Shown here piece after piece: positions 20,501 through 29,300 of a stretch of DNA of 64,000 nt; position 1 is the first letter of the stretch, and the number at the start of each line of letters is the position of its first letter. The notes beneath the pieces were generated by a model. That model worked only from the letters and a program-made list of their open reading frames with translations, had not been told where the DNA came from and searched no databases. Source of the DNA: JALHST01 sp963798435 (GTDB lineage Bacteria; Bacteroidota; Bacteroidia; Flavobacteriales; Flavobacteriaceae); NCBI GenBank assembly GCA_963798435.1, contig CAWCTF010000004.1, positions 744,001 to 808,000 on the forward strand. Direction: 5' to 3'. A program made the position numbers and the translations under genes.

Positions 20501-20804
20501 CTTTGTTTAGGTAGAGTTTGTTGTGATTAAGGTTGGCCGTCATATAAACGTCTACCAAGCCGTCATTGTTAATATCGCCGATGGCAACTCCGCCACCATT
20601 GTAATAGTTTCGGTATTTATAAACGTTGAATTTTTGGTTGGAGGTAAGATCATTGATGAAATTTATACCTGTTTCGGTACTATCCATCAATTGAAAAAGC
20701 GTTTGGGACTCGACTGCCTTATTTTCATATTTGGCACAAGATACCAAGAGGATACTCAATACTATAAATCGTAAATATATCTGGTAATGCATCTTAAATT
20801 TCAT
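17502..20804 (-). CDS. FG-GAP/VCBS repeat lipoprotein with ASPIC/UnbV domain (paralogue 2)
   Basis: This 1100-residue lipoprotein has Cys23 in VLSILLVSC. Seven calcium loops (among them DINNDGLVDVY, DLNDDGWEDIY, DMDNDGLKDLF) precede an ASPIC/UnbV domain with NAIGAKIEVMSPEE, EQPIRGFQSSMD and VKITWPLGKVS. Seven more follow, the last being DFDQDGDLDILLGGNLYGTKP. The ATG overlaps the stop of the small lipoprotein gene by four bases (ATGA), so the two are translationally coupled. The segment SNGSAYGDLDNDGDLDLVVN is identical in paralogue 3, so these two arose by a more recent duplication than paralogue 1. It is probably exposed on the cell surface. Function is unknown. Confidence 0.85.
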   Translation of the reverse strand: MKFKMHYQIYLRFIVLSILLVSCAKYENKAVESQTLFQLMDSTETGINFINDLTSNQKFNVYKYRNYYNGGGVAIGDINNDGLVDVYMTANLNHNKLYLNKGGFNFEDITDKAKVGGEKAWSTGVTMVDINADGLLDIYVCNSGDIAGDNKQNELFINNGDLTFTESAHQYGLDDQGFSTHASFFDYDKDGDLDVYLLNNSYRSIGSFNLQRNERFERDVLGGDKLLKNENGVFVDVSEKAGIYGSVIGFGLGVTVGDLNDDGWEDIYVSNDFFERDYLYINQKDGTFKEVLTDEIKSISGASMGADVADINNDGENDLFVTEMLPSDYDRLKTVTTFEDWNKYQNNLKNGYYHQFTRNMLQLNNGNSTFSEIGRFSGVEASDWSWGALFFDMDNDGLKDLFIANGIYRDLTNQDYLQYISNEAVMKSIIKDSMVDYDKLIDIIPSNMVKNHAYKNLGTLKFERYWSSGLNTPSFSNGSAYGDLDNDGDLDLVVNNVNMPAFVYKNNSEKITGNHFLKVILKGLGKNTNAIGAKIEVMSPEENQYLEEQPIRGFQSSMDLRPNFGLAKDDSVDVKITWPLGKVSNLSHVKVDQILTIDEKDAHTIDKNAIAAVTSIFHKSELKINYQHVENRFVDFDRDRLLPHMLSTQGPKISVGDVNKDGVDDFFIGGAKGSAPALFLGKKTGYVRKDSPDLVKSSGSEDTASLFFDADNDGDLDLYVCSGGVEFSQFSSYLKDRLYRNDGYGKFTLWQDQLPSTTSINSTSTIISDDIDQDGDLDLFVGERSIPSQYGEPGSGFILENDGQGNFTDSTEKVAPGLKNLGMITDAQFVDLNKDGFKDLIVVGEFMGVALFENQKGHFVRIGDNPVSKLKGWWNVAHPVDLDNDGDVDFVLGNHGENSRFKASPERPIHLYVKDFDQNGFKDPIMTFTAENGKQYPYNLRHNLIEQLKDLKRKFPDYDSFKDASITDIFTPEELSDALTLEANILSSILLINEGNFNFKIIELPKEAQFSPIYAIETHDFDQDGDLDILLGGNLYGTKPEVGRYDASFGLYLENLGGQKFKYHPDGSGFYVDGELRDLKIANHQLLAARNNDSLLIFNY

Positions 20805-21394
20805 TCGAATTTTTCTGGGTATTTCAACTTCAAATCTTCGATTCTAACTGCAACATCCTTATTATTTTTAGCATATGCTGTTATCTGACGATTGCCATCG
20901 ACCTTTACAAATAGTTCAGTATCCGATGTTTCTTGCTTAAGGGGAATAAATGGGTTGCCATGAAACCATTTCATCAAAGAGTCCTTTACTACCGGCAATA
21001 ATTTTTGAGCTTCATAGTCCTTATTCCAAAGTGACCATGCTCGGTATGTAAATTCTAAATCCATACCAACCATTGTATCGTTTTTGTCAAAGTTCCCATA
21101 AAAAAGCATATTAATTGCAGTAAGATTGTCGTCGTCCTGTTTTGATGAAAGCAGATATTGTACCGATCGATTATTAGGGCCTTGTGAAACCAATTTCTTT
21201 TTATTTAACTCGCCACAACGATCAAAAAAAGATTTTTTGGTATCGCCAAAAGACATTCCGAACAGCAAACTATCTTGCTGTAAACCTTTTTGCGCTTCCA
21301 GATTGACTAATTGCGTATACTCTGACTGACATGAAAATAAAATAAGAAAAAGGAAAATTCCTCCAGTGGCCCGAAAACTTTTATTGTATATCAT
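20801..21394 (-). CDS. Small lipoprotein of unknown function within the ASPIC/UnbV block
   Basis: From the ATG at 21394 the product is 197 residues, with the signal GGIFLFLILFSC and acylated Cys followed by QSEYTQ. A run of ATG codons at 21415 would add seven residues but overlap the upstream gene by 35 bases instead of 14. The mature part is mixed alpha/beta, with FGMSFGDTKKSFFDRCGELN, a tryptophan-rich stretch RAWSLWNKDY and a conserved-looking DSLMKWFHGNPFIPL. I do not recognise the family. It is overlapped at both ends by the giant ASPIC/UnbV genes, so it is surely in the same transcript. It is probably a partner of those proteins, possibly a small lid or chaperone; that is speculation. 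Confidence 0.7.
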   Translation of the reverse strand: MIYNKSFRATGGIFLFLILFSCQSEYTQLVNLEAQKGLQQDSLLFGMSFGDTKKSFFDRCGELNKKKLVSQGPNNRSVQYLLSSKQDDDNLTAINMLFYGNFDKNDTMVGMDLEFTYRAWSLWNKDYEAQKLLPVVKDSLMKWFHGNPFIPLKQETSDTELFVKVDGNRQITAYAKNNKDVAVRIEDLKLKYPEKFE

Positions 21395-24300
21395 AAATCT
21401 GAAAATCATCATCATTTATTGCTGTTAATAATAAAAGCTTACTTTGATAGGGAAGAAAGGCAAAGTTCCGAATCTGCCCGTTTATTCCAAGATCTTTAAC
21501 GCTTTTATAACCATATTTTTGTTCCCTGCTTAAATTCCCTAATACCAACCAACCGCTAGAGGCATCCATTCGCCCGAACTGAGGCTTTACCAGATATTGG
21601 TTGCCCCCCAGAATGATATCTAAAATCCCATCTTTGTTTACATCCAATACCTCAATAGCATCCACGTTCGAATATTGAATTTCCCGCGGTAGTTCAACGG
21701 CTTCAAAATGGTTCCCACTATTTAAAAATAAGGTCGTACCTACTTTATTCAAGTCCAGAATTTGGGCATCCAACAAATTTTCAGCTCCAAATAAATCAGC
21801 ACACGTCGCGCTGCCGTAATCTTTATAATAGAGCAACTTTCCTTTTAAACTCGGTATTTGTGCAATTAGTTCATCGCGATCGACTATGGGATAATACGCA
21901 TCATCGATTTTGTAACAAATGATTTGTTCGGCATACCCGTTCCCGTCAAAATCTTTTAAATACATGCGCATACCCTCTTTATAAAGGGAATTACGACCAA
22001 CATTCCCTGCTATAAAATCAATATCCCCATCCCCATCGATATCGGTTATTTTTAGGGAAGACCACATGCCGTTTGATTGGGCAAGCCCAAAGGATTCTGA
22101 TTCGTCCTTTAATGTCCCCGAATGGTTTATAAAGATTTTAATAGGCATCCAATCCCCGACCACGACAAGGTCTGGCCAACCGTCTCCATTGATATCCGCC
22201 CAACTTGCATCGGTAACCATTCCTAGATTTTGCAATACGGGTTGATCTGAAATCGAAAAATCATTGTTCCCATTATTTTGCAATAAGATACTCGATATCG
22301 ATTCCCCGTACAATTCGGGGTTGAATCTTCCTCCAACAAAAAGATCTAAATCACCATCTTTGTCAAAATCCGACGCGGTAACGGTAGAGGAGCTTACCGG
22401 CGTTTTAAAAGGCAATGGTCGGTCAGATGGCGTAAATATTCCAGTTCCATCGTTCAGTAATAAGCGATCTTGTAAGTTACTGTCGTATTTTGAAAACGCT
22501 TTTCCACCACTACAAATATAAAGATCAAGATCTCCGTCATTGTCGCTATCAAAGAAGATGGCGTCGGTATCTTCAGATCTTGAAGCATTTTCGAACGGTT
22601 TGTTTATTTTGGTGTATCCGTTTTTTTGATCTGATAGGAACAAAGATCCACTTTGGTTTTTTGCCCCACCTATGTAAACATCCAAAATCGCATCGCCATT
22701 TACATCAGCGGCTGCCAAGGCAGGCCCTTCATTGTTGAACATTTGTGGCAGTAGACGTTCCCGGTTAAAATCACTGTAATTATTTTCAATATGTTTAAAC
22801 GAAAATGGGGGATTGGTGATTGGTTTAATGAAGTTATTTTGGGAATGATTTGTTTGGTCCATTGAAAAAGGGGCGGGTTGCATAAACGAATAGTTATGAT
22901 TGGCCGATAGCCGCTTTTCCCTCGAAATGGCGCCATTGGGCCATTGTATAACAAGGCTATCGATAGAGGAGGATGACCCCAATCCAAAATGCACGCCATA
23001 AGGCACTGAACTTTCAAAGCCTCTTGACGGGAAATTTTCTGCAACCGCTTGCCGGTCAGGGCCATAAAAAATCGTTGCTTTTGCTCCGATTGCCTTGGTA
23101 TTATCTGTATTCGATTCAAATTGAAAGGCGATACTTTTACTTGTAAGGGTATCTGTGGTATTTTCATAAACGAAGGAGGGCATATTTACATTATTGACCA
23201 CAAGATCAAGATCGCCATCGTTGTCAAGATCGCCATATGCACTTCCATTACTAAAGCTAGGCGTTTCTAACCCGAATGCTTTTGTTTTGTCCACAAAGAC
23301 AAAGTCGCCTTCATTCTTGTAAGCAACGTTCGGGACGGCCTGCGAGGGCATCAAGTCAATCAATTTCATGATTACCTCTTTACTTGACTTCATCATATTT
23401 CGCACCTTTTCCTCATTGGCCATATAGTTCAGATAATCCCTGTCTAACAAATCCTTGAGGATTCCGTTGCAGATCAGAATATCGCGGAGGCCATCATTAT
23501 CCATGTCAAAAATAAGGGATGCCCAGCTCCATTCGGTAGCCGATACCCCCGAAAACCTGCCAATTTCAAGAAATTTTTGCCCACCCATATTCCTTTGAAG
23601 TACATTTCTGGGAAATTGTTGTGCATATCCTTGTTTAACGGCCAATGCATATTTGTCCCAAGATTCATACTGTGCTTTCGTGCGTTGTCTTTCAATGGTT
23701 GTGGGCAACATTTCGGTAACCATTAGGTCAGGAAGTAAGTCATTATCCAGATCGGCGGCGTCAGCCCCCATGGAGCCCATTGAAAATGACGAAAATGATT
23801 CTTCCCCATCTTCGATAAAGCCGCCCCGTTGATTATTGAGATATAGATAATCCCGTTCAAAGAAATCATTGGAAATAAAAATGTCGGGCCAAGTATCCCC
23901 ATTGAAATCGCACAACGTGATACCCAGGCCGAAGCCAATGTGGCTTGTGTAAATGCCTGCTTCCTTTGAAAAATCAACGAACTTGCCATTTTCGTTCTTT
24001 AGAAATTTATTGCCTGTGGGGCTTGGTATGTTACGTTGGTCTTTTATCAGGTCATAAGCCCCTACTGCGCGTATTGAATTGTTTAACAAATAACAATCAA
24101 GGTCGCCATCCTTGTCATAATCAAAGAATGCAGCTTGCACTGATAGGCCGGTAATGTCTAAGCCAAATTCCTTAGATTTTTCGGTAAAGGTCAAATCACC
24201 ATTATTGATAAAAAGTTCGTTATGTCGATTCGGACCTTCAGGCTTGCCAGACTTGCAAACATAAAGATCTAAAAGCCCATCATGATTCAAATCCACGAAC

Positions 24301-24656
24301 GTTGCACCGGATGACCAAACATTCTTACAGGCGACCCCCGCTTTTTCGGTAATATCCTCAAATTGCCAATTGCCCTTATTCAGGTACAATTTATTATCAA
24401 CCAAGTTCCCTGTAAAATAGATATCGATGAGGCCATCATTATTAATATCACCCAATGCTACCCCACCTCCGTTGTAAAAATTATGATAGGTGTACGGATT
24501 AAAATCCTCGGTATAGGTCAGGGTATTTGAAAAATCGATGCCTATGTTGTTTTTAAGTTCAAAAAGTGGTTTTTCGACGGGTTTGGATTCGGAAGGGTCC
24601 TTATTGCAGGACAGGATGAAGATTGTGAAAAAAATCAAGATAAAACAGGCTTTCAT
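21381..24656 (-). CDS. FG-GAP/VCBS repeat lipoprotein with ASPIC/UnbV domain (paralogue 3)
   Basis: From the ATG at 24656 (a TTG one codon upstream is less likely) the protein has 1091 residues, with lipoprotein signal MKACFILIFFTIFILSC. The layout matches its paralogues: seven loops (DINNDGLIDIY to DLDNDGDLDLV), an ASPIC/UnbV domain (KAIGAKATIFYG, NFPSRGFESS, VIQWPNGAIS) and seven loops (DVNGDAILDVY to DVNKDGILDII). Two loops in the first half are weakened (DFNGDTWPDIF, DLDNDLLPDLM). It is the first ASPIC gene after susD and starts only 17 bases beyond a strong hairpin terminator, so its expression probably depends on read-through or on a promoter inside the end of susD. Confidence 0.85.
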   Translation of the reverse strand: MKACFILIFFTIFILSCNKDPSESKPVEKPLFELKNNIGIDFSNTLTYTEDFNPYTYHNFYNGGGVALGDINNDGLIDIYFTGNLVDNKLYLNKGNWQFEDITEKAGVACKNVWSSGATFVDLNHDGLLDLYVCKSGKPEGPNRHNELFINNGDLTFTEKSKEFGLDITGLSVQAAFFDYDKDGDLDCYLLNNSIRAVGAYDLIKDQRNIPSPTGNKFLKNENGKFVDFSKEAGIYTSHIGFGLGITLCDFNGDTWPDIFISNDFFERDYLYLNNQRGGFIEDGEESFSSFSMGSMGADAADLDNDLLPDLMVTEMLPTTIERQRTKAQYESWDKYALAVKQGYAQQFPRNVLQRNMGGQKFLEIGRFSGVSATEWSWASLIFDMDNDGLRDILICNGILKDLLDRDYLNYMANEEKVRNMMKSSKEVIMKLIDLMPSQAVPNVAYKNEGDFVFVDKTKAFGLETPSFSNGSAYGDLDNDGDLDLVVNNVNMPSFVYENTTDTLTSKSIAFQFESNTDNTKAIGAKATIFYGPDRQAVAENFPSRGFESSVPYGVHFGLGSSSSIDSLVIQWPNGAISREKRLSANHNYSFMQPAPFSMDQTNHSQNNFIKPITNPPFSFKHIENNYSDFNRERLLPQMFNNEGPALAAADVNGDAILDVYIGGAKNQSGSLFLSDQKNGYTKINKPFENASRSEDTDAIFFDSDNDGDLDLYICSGGKAFSKYDSNLQDRLLLNDGTGIFTPSDRPLPFKTPVSSSTVTASDFDKDGDLDLFVGGRFNPELYGESISSILLQNNGNNDFSISDQPVLQNLGMVTDASWADINGDGWPDLVVVGDWMPIKIFINHSGTLKDESESFGLAQSNGMWSSLKITDIDGDGDIDFIAGNVGRNSLYKEGMRMYLKDFDGNGYAEQIICYKIDDAYYPIVDRDELIAQIPSLKGKLLYYKDYGSATCADLFGAENLLDAQILDLNKVGTTLFLNSGNHFEAVELPREIQYSNVDAIEVLDVNKDGILDIILGGNQYLVKPQFGRMDASSGWLVLGNLSREQKYGYKSVKDLGINGQIRNFAFLPYQSKLLLLTAINDDDFQIYDIQ

Positions 24657-24672
24657 CAATGTTCCTTAAATT

Positions 24673-24705
24673 AAAAAAGGGGTTACCGCAAAGATAACCC
24701 CTTTT
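24673..24705 (-). terminator. Terminator or attenuator between susD and the ASPIC/UnbV genes
   Basis: A perfect 11-base stem, AAAAGGGGTTA (24675-24685) pairing with TAACCCCTTTT (24695-24705), encloses a 9-base loop. On the minus strand the stem runs straight into a T tract. It would stop or attenuate susCD transcripts just before paralogue 3. Confidence 0.8.
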
Positions 24706-24742
24706 AAAAGTATGTTTAAAATTTAATAACCAGGGTTTTGTG

Positions 24743-26329
24743 TTAAAGTCCCAGCACTTGCATCAATTTGTGGTTGTGGTATTGGGAAGACAGATCGATA
24801 TGGATCACTGTTGGTTTTTTCCCACCAGGATGATCATATTTGCCGAAGCGTATCAAGTCTTGTCTTCTTGTGGTCTCCATAAACATTTCACGCCCCCGCT
24901 CATCAAAGAAGCTATCGGCGGTCATGGTGCTCATCGATGGAACATTCGCCCTTGCACGAATCGTATTCACATCAGGTAGCGCCAATGACCAGTCTCCGGC
25001 GGCTCTTGCTAGCCCTTCTGCGCGAATCAAGTACATTTCACCTAAACGCACCAGCGGAAAATCGTTATCCATATCATTTCTACCGAAAAGACGATAACTG
25101 AATTTGTTCAAGCGTACACCTCCCACACGATTGGCATTTGGCTCCAATTCGTTGATTGGTGGCACGTAGGATATTTCAAGATTTCCATCGGTAGCCGCAT
25201 AATCAATTATGGCAGAACCATTATAATCTAATTGGGGACCTTCCAAGAAATTTATAGCCTTACGGGAATCCCCACTTTCGTAGCTATTGTAGAAATCCTC
25301 CAATACAGAATACCCATTCCAAGGTTGTTCGGCGAAATTCCATGTAAACTGACTGGCATAATGCAGGGTCATCATATTAAAATTCATCCCCCCGGCGGAA
25401 ACCCCATCATAGGCTATCGACCAAATTATCTCTGGATTATTTTGGTTGTTAGGCGCAAATACTGTGGCGTACCCTGTTAGATTGTCTGGATCAGAATCAA
25501 CTGCAGGTCGTTTTCCTGGGTTCGGTGCTATACAAGATGCGTCATCACACAGAATATACCCTCCTTGGTCGATTACATAGGAAGCGGCATTGGCAGCTTC
25601 TGCATATCGTGGAGTTCCGGTATATACTTCTGCATTCAAATACAATTGGGCCAAAAGACCCAAGGCTGCGAATTGGTTCACCCTATACGGATTTTTACCT
25701 GTACCCAATGGGCTTGTCGAAAGATCCATACTCGGGGTGACACTTGCAATTCCTATCGCGCTCAATAATTCACTTTCAACGAAGGCAAACACTTGGGCCC
25801 TTGTTGATTGTGCTGGGTTTTGGCCGGCGGCGGTTACAATCTTGACCCTGCCGTATACATCTAATAAACGGTAATAGAATAATGCCCTAAGTACCCGAAT
25901 TTGAGCTTCTTGGTTGGCATCCAAACTAGTTCCCAACAAATCATTACAAACGGCAATGGCACTATATTGCCCGTTCCACGTGTCATTGACCGGACCACTT
26001 GAAGGGCCGTAGGTGTGACGGTGCATATCGATCCAAATACCTCCATCATACCAGTCACCCCCTTTTTGGGTAACTGCCATTTCATCGGAGGAAACCGATT
26101 GTACTGACCAGTAGCCGCCATGGTTGGCACTACCTGCATCCCGCAATTTACCAAAGGCCGCAGACAATGCGTCGGCTGGGCCAGGTCCACCACCTTCGAA
26201 AGAGGTTGATGGAACATCAACTGTGAAAGGCTGTGTTACCGATCCTTGAAGGTCCTCATCTAAATTTGTGCAGGACGCTGTGAAGAGCAGCCCCGTACTA
26301 ATTATTGTTGCTTTTAATATATTTTTCAT
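24743..26329 (-). CDS. susD: SusD/RagB-family outer-membrane glycan-binding lipoprotein, 3' frameshift
   Basis: SusD proteins form the lid of the SusC transporter and bind oligosaccharide at the cell surface. The start was placed at ATG 26329, giving a clean lipoprotein signal MKNILKATIISTGLLFTASC; upstream in-frame codons overlap susC. The TPR-rich SusD body is present through RLGEMYLIRAEGLARAAGDW and RGREMFMETTRRQDLIRFG. After GKYDHP the frame changes and ends in a non-family tail (GGKKPTVIHI). One missing base at 24827/24828 would restore WWEKTNSDPYRSVFPIPQPQ and end at 24723 in LTQNPGY, the usual SusD terminus, for 535 residues. It lies 10 bases after susC. Confidence 0.9.
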   Translation of the reverse strand: MKNILKATIISTGLLFTASCTNLDEDLQGSVTQPFTVDVPSTSFEGGGPGPADALSAAFGKLRDAGSANHGGYWSVQSVSSDEMAVTQKGGDWYDGGIWIDMHRHTYGPSSGPVNDTWNGQYSAIAVCNDLLGTSLDANQEAQIRVLRALFYYRLLDVYGRVKIVTAAGQNPAQSTRAQVFAFVESELLSAIGIASVTPSMDLSTSPLGTGKNPYRVNQFAALGLLAQLYLNAEVYTGTPRYAEAANAASYVIDQGGYILCDDASCIAPNPGKRPAVDSDPDNLTGYATVFAPNNQNNPEIIWSIAYDGVSAGGMNFNMMTLHYASQFTWNFAEQPWNGYSVLEDFYNSYESGDSRKAINFLEGPQLDYNGSAIIDYAATDGNLEISYVPPINELEPNANRVGGVRLNKFSYRLFGRNDMDNDFPLVRLGEMYLIRAEGLARAAGDWSLALPDVNTIRARANVPSMSTMTADSFFDERGREMFMETTRRQDLIRFGKYDHPGGKKPTVIHIDLSSQYHNHKLMQVLGL

Positions 26330-26339
26330 TGCTTTTTTT

Positions 26340-29300
26340 TTAAAAGTTAAGATTAAGTCCCAACGTAAAGGTACGGGCCGCAAAATAATTATTTCGACGA
26401 TCAATACCAGGAGCGAGCGGATTCGATCCGAGGGCGCCAAAAGCACCTATCCCCGTTTCACCAATATCGACCAGTTGAGGTTCTGGATCGGCACCCGTGT
26501 AGCCTGTAATGGTAAACAGATTCTGGCCACTTGCCGTCAATCGCACGCCTTTGATATATTTATTTTCTTTTATATCAAAAGTATACCCTATTGAAAGGTT
26601 GTCCAATTTAAAGAAATCGGCTTTTTCAACATATAAGGAACTGTATTGTGCGTTCGTAATCTCTGGGTTGGCGTATTTGGTGTTTACGAAGTTATAGGAA
26701 CCTTGACTCCCTACCCTCGGTTCATAAAATGCCCTAAAGGTATTGATCAAACTATGACCAAAGGCACCTCTAAAAAAAGCGTTTACATCGAATTTTCCGA
26801 TGGTCAATTGGTTGGTCCAGCCCAATTCAAAATCTGGTATACCAGAGCCCAAATCTGCAAAATCCCCATCTTCGGCCAAGGCTTGATCTTGTCCGGTATT
26901 CAATACACCGTCCCCGTTCACATCGGCCAATACCTGGCTACCGTCTACCACTTCCCCTGTAAATACCGGGCCCCAAATCTGACCGATTTTTTCTCCTACG
27001 GCCACGCGGATCATGGCGGTCGAGTTTTGTCCAGGAGACCCTAAGTCGGCAATTACCTGCTGAGGCGTCGTAAATTCCTTTAAGACGGTCGAATAGGTTG
27101 AAAAATTGATGCCCGTATTATACGATATCTTATCCCGTTTGATCACTTGGTAATTTACAGCTAGCTCCATCCCATTGGTCTGCATTCTTCCCGCATTTTG
27201 GTACTGCCTATCAAAACCCTGCAGGTTTTCAATGGTTGTTTCCAAAATGAAATCGCGTACGTTTCGGGTATACAGATCAAGCGTTGCGTTCAAGCGACCC
27301 GATGCAAATTCAATTCCGAAGTTGGTCTCGGCCTTTTCCTCCCATTTCAGATCAGGGTTCGCCTGAAAAGCGGGTATGGCGGCCAAACGGGAACCGTTGT
27401 CCACGTATTGGTTTTGTGAAAGACCATAGTTTCCGGGTAAGGCACCGGTTACGCCATACCCTAATCGCACCTTTAAAAGATCTACATTGTTAAGTTTTAG
27501 GTAATGGTTCAAATCGGCTCCAAGTCCTACCGCAGGGAAGGTACCCCATTTATTGTCAGTACCAAACCGTGAGGACCCTTCGCGCCGTACCGAGGCGTTA
27601 AAAAATATGGCATCATCAAAAGTGGCACTGGCCCTGGCAAAATAAGCGATGATGCGATCATCGGGCCATTCATTGCTACTATAATTAGCAAATCCGGCAT
27701 TATCCAGATCCGAAGACCACTGTAAGGCGTTTACATATCGCAGCGCATCGTTCGGGAATCCTCCTGCTGACAGTGAGTAATTGAACTGATTTTGCTGTTG
27801 CCAGGAATACCCTGCGGTCACCGATAGGTTTACACGTTGGGCAAAGTTTGTGTTGTACGTGGTGTAGGCCTCTAATAATTTGAAATTGCGTTCTTCCGTA
27901 TACAAATCGGCACGCCCTTTTCGAATCGGGCTGGTAGCGTTTCCAAGGTACAATGCCGTAGTCGGACTATAGCCTTTGGCATTCGATTTACTGGTTTGTT
28001 GTGAAAAGAGCACATTCACATCCCAGTTGTCCATAATATCATAGTTGAAGTTGGCACTGTATACAAATTCGTCCTTGGTTCCTAAATTGCTGCTTTGTTT
28101 TACAATGGATACCGGGTTAAAGCTATCGAACAAGCCCAGGGTCTCGAAATAGCCTCCATACGAAGCTCCATCAAAAGGAAACGGGGAACCCGAAGCGTAA
28201 ATGGGCGCCGTAGGGTTGTATAGCAACCCGTAGCGTAAGCCCTCATTAAAACTAAAATTACTATTTCGCTTTGTATAGGAGGCATCAAAATCGATGCGTA
28301 ACTTATCGTTGAAGGTTCGGGTACTTAAGTTTGCCCGGGTATTGTATTGTTTAAACCCGGAATTGTACAAAATGCCCTGCTCTTCCCGGAAGTTGCCGGA
28401 AACACGATAGGTCGATTTGCCATCCCCGCCTGAAACGGCGATATTGTTTATTTTGCTAGAACCATTAATGGTTACCGCATCCAACCAATCGGTCTTTGAG
28501 CCAAGATCAACACCGCCTGCAGCAACAAATTCATCTGCAGACATTACGGGTAAAAGATGCGCAGCGGAAGAAACAGCCAACTGCCCATTATATTCTACCT
28601 TCACGTCCCCAGCCTTACCGCTCTTGGTGGTCACCAAGATAACCCCACTGGATCCCCGCGTACCATAGATCGCAGCAGCAGAACCATCTTTAAGGACTGT
28701 TATGGTCTCGATGTCATTTGGATCCACGTTGTTTAGCGAAGCCCCGACCACTCCATCGATAACGACCAAAGGAGATGAATTCGCACCCACGGTTGAAATA
28801 CCGCGCAAACGAACAACGGGATCTACGTTGGGGTTGCCACCTTTATTATAAATCGTTAAACCCGCCACTTTACCTTGAAGTAAATTAGCTGCCGTGTTAA
28901 CGACCCCTTTATTAAATTCCTCTTCACCTACCTTGGTTATTGAGGATGTAATTTCCTTCTTGGCCTGGGAGCCATATCCAGTAACCACAACTTCCTGTAG
29001 GGCCTCGGCATCTTCCTCTAAAGTCACATCGATTGTAGTTTTCCCGGCTACGGCGACTTCGAAGGTTTTGTAGCCGATATAACTGATCACCAAAGTAGCG
29101 TCATCGGCCACATTGTTTAGGGCAAAAAGCCCATCAAAGTCGGTCTGGGTACCATTGGTAGTCCCTTTTACTACGACGCTTGCGCCTGGCAAGGGACCAT
29201 TGGCGTCCCTAACTGAGCCGGACACCTCTTGTGCCTGCATGGACCCAAGGCATAGAAATGCCCCAAGCACCAACAGGCTTTTTAGTAGTGTAATCTTCAT
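26340..29300 (-). CDS. susC: SusC/RagA-family TonB-dependent outer-membrane transporter
   Basis: This 986-residue protein has a Sec signal (LLVLGAFLCLGSMQAQ), then a carboxypeptidase-regulatory-like domain at about residues 26-95 (VSGSVRDANGPLPGASVVVK). A TonB box (LQEVVVTGYGSQAKKE), a plug domain with the SusC signature NLLQGKVAGLTI and YGTRGSSGVILVTTKSG, and a 22-strand barrel ending ARTFTLGLNLNF follow. It imports oligosaccharides through the outer membrane with energy from TonB. susD follows by 10 bases. The gene is divergent from a LacI regulator, and a LacI-type palindrome lies 93 bases upstream. The cargo is not readable from sequence; the linked GH65/GH13 genes suggest an alpha-glucan. 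Confidence 0.95.
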   Translation of the reverse strand: MKITLLKSLLVLGAFLCLGSMQAQEVSGSVRDANGPLPGASVVVKGTTNGTQTDFDGLFALNNVADDATLVISYIGYKTFEVAVAGKTTIDVTLEEDAEALQEVVVTGYGSQAKKEITSSITKVGEEEFNKGVVNTAANLLQGKVAGLTIYNKGGNPNVDPVVRLRGISTVGANSSPLVVIDGVVGASLNNVDPNDIETITVLKDGSAAAIYGTRGSSGVILVTTKSGKAGDVKVEYNGQLAVSSAAHLLPVMSADEFVAAGGVDLGSKTDWLDAVTINGSSKINNIAVSGGDGKSTYRVSGNFREEQGILYNSGFKQYNTRANLSTRTFNDKLRIDFDASYTKRNSNFSFNEGLRYGLLYNPTAPIYASGSPFPFDGASYGGYFETLGLFDSFNPVSIVKQSSNLGTKDEFVYSANFNYDIMDNWDVNVLFSQQTSKSNAKGYSPTTALYLGNATSPIRKGRADLYTEERNFKLLEAYTTYNTNFAQRVNLSVTAGYSWQQQNQFNYSLSAGGFPNDALRYVNALQWSSDLDNAGFANYSSNEWPDDRIIAYFARASATFDDAIFFNASVRREGSSRFGTDNKWGTFPAVGLGADLNHYLKLNNVDLLKVRLGYGVTGALPGNYGLSQNQYVDNGSRLAAIPAFQANPDLKWEEKAETNFGIEFASGRLNATLDLYTRNVRDFILETTIENLQGFDRQYQNAGRMQTNGMELAVNYQVIKRDKISYNTGINFSTYSTVLKEFTTPQQVIADLGSPGQNSTAMIRVAVGEKIGQIWGPVFTGEVVDGSQVLADVNGDGVLNTGQDQALAEDGDFADLGSGIPDFELGWTNQLTIGKFDVNAFFRGAFGHSLINTFRAFYEPRVGSQGSYNFVNTKYANPEITNAQYSSLYVEKADFFKLDNLSIGYTFDIKENKYIKGVRLTASGQNLFTITGYTGADPEPQLVDIGETGIGAFGALGSNPLAPGIDRRNNYFAARTFTLGLNLNF

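Noticed and set aside
14230..24656. The ASPIC/UnbV genes as integrins, adhesins or toxins
   Set aside because: They have calcium-loop propellers but no adhesin repeats, autotransporter or C-terminal sorting domain, and no toxin motif; only a binding role is defensible.
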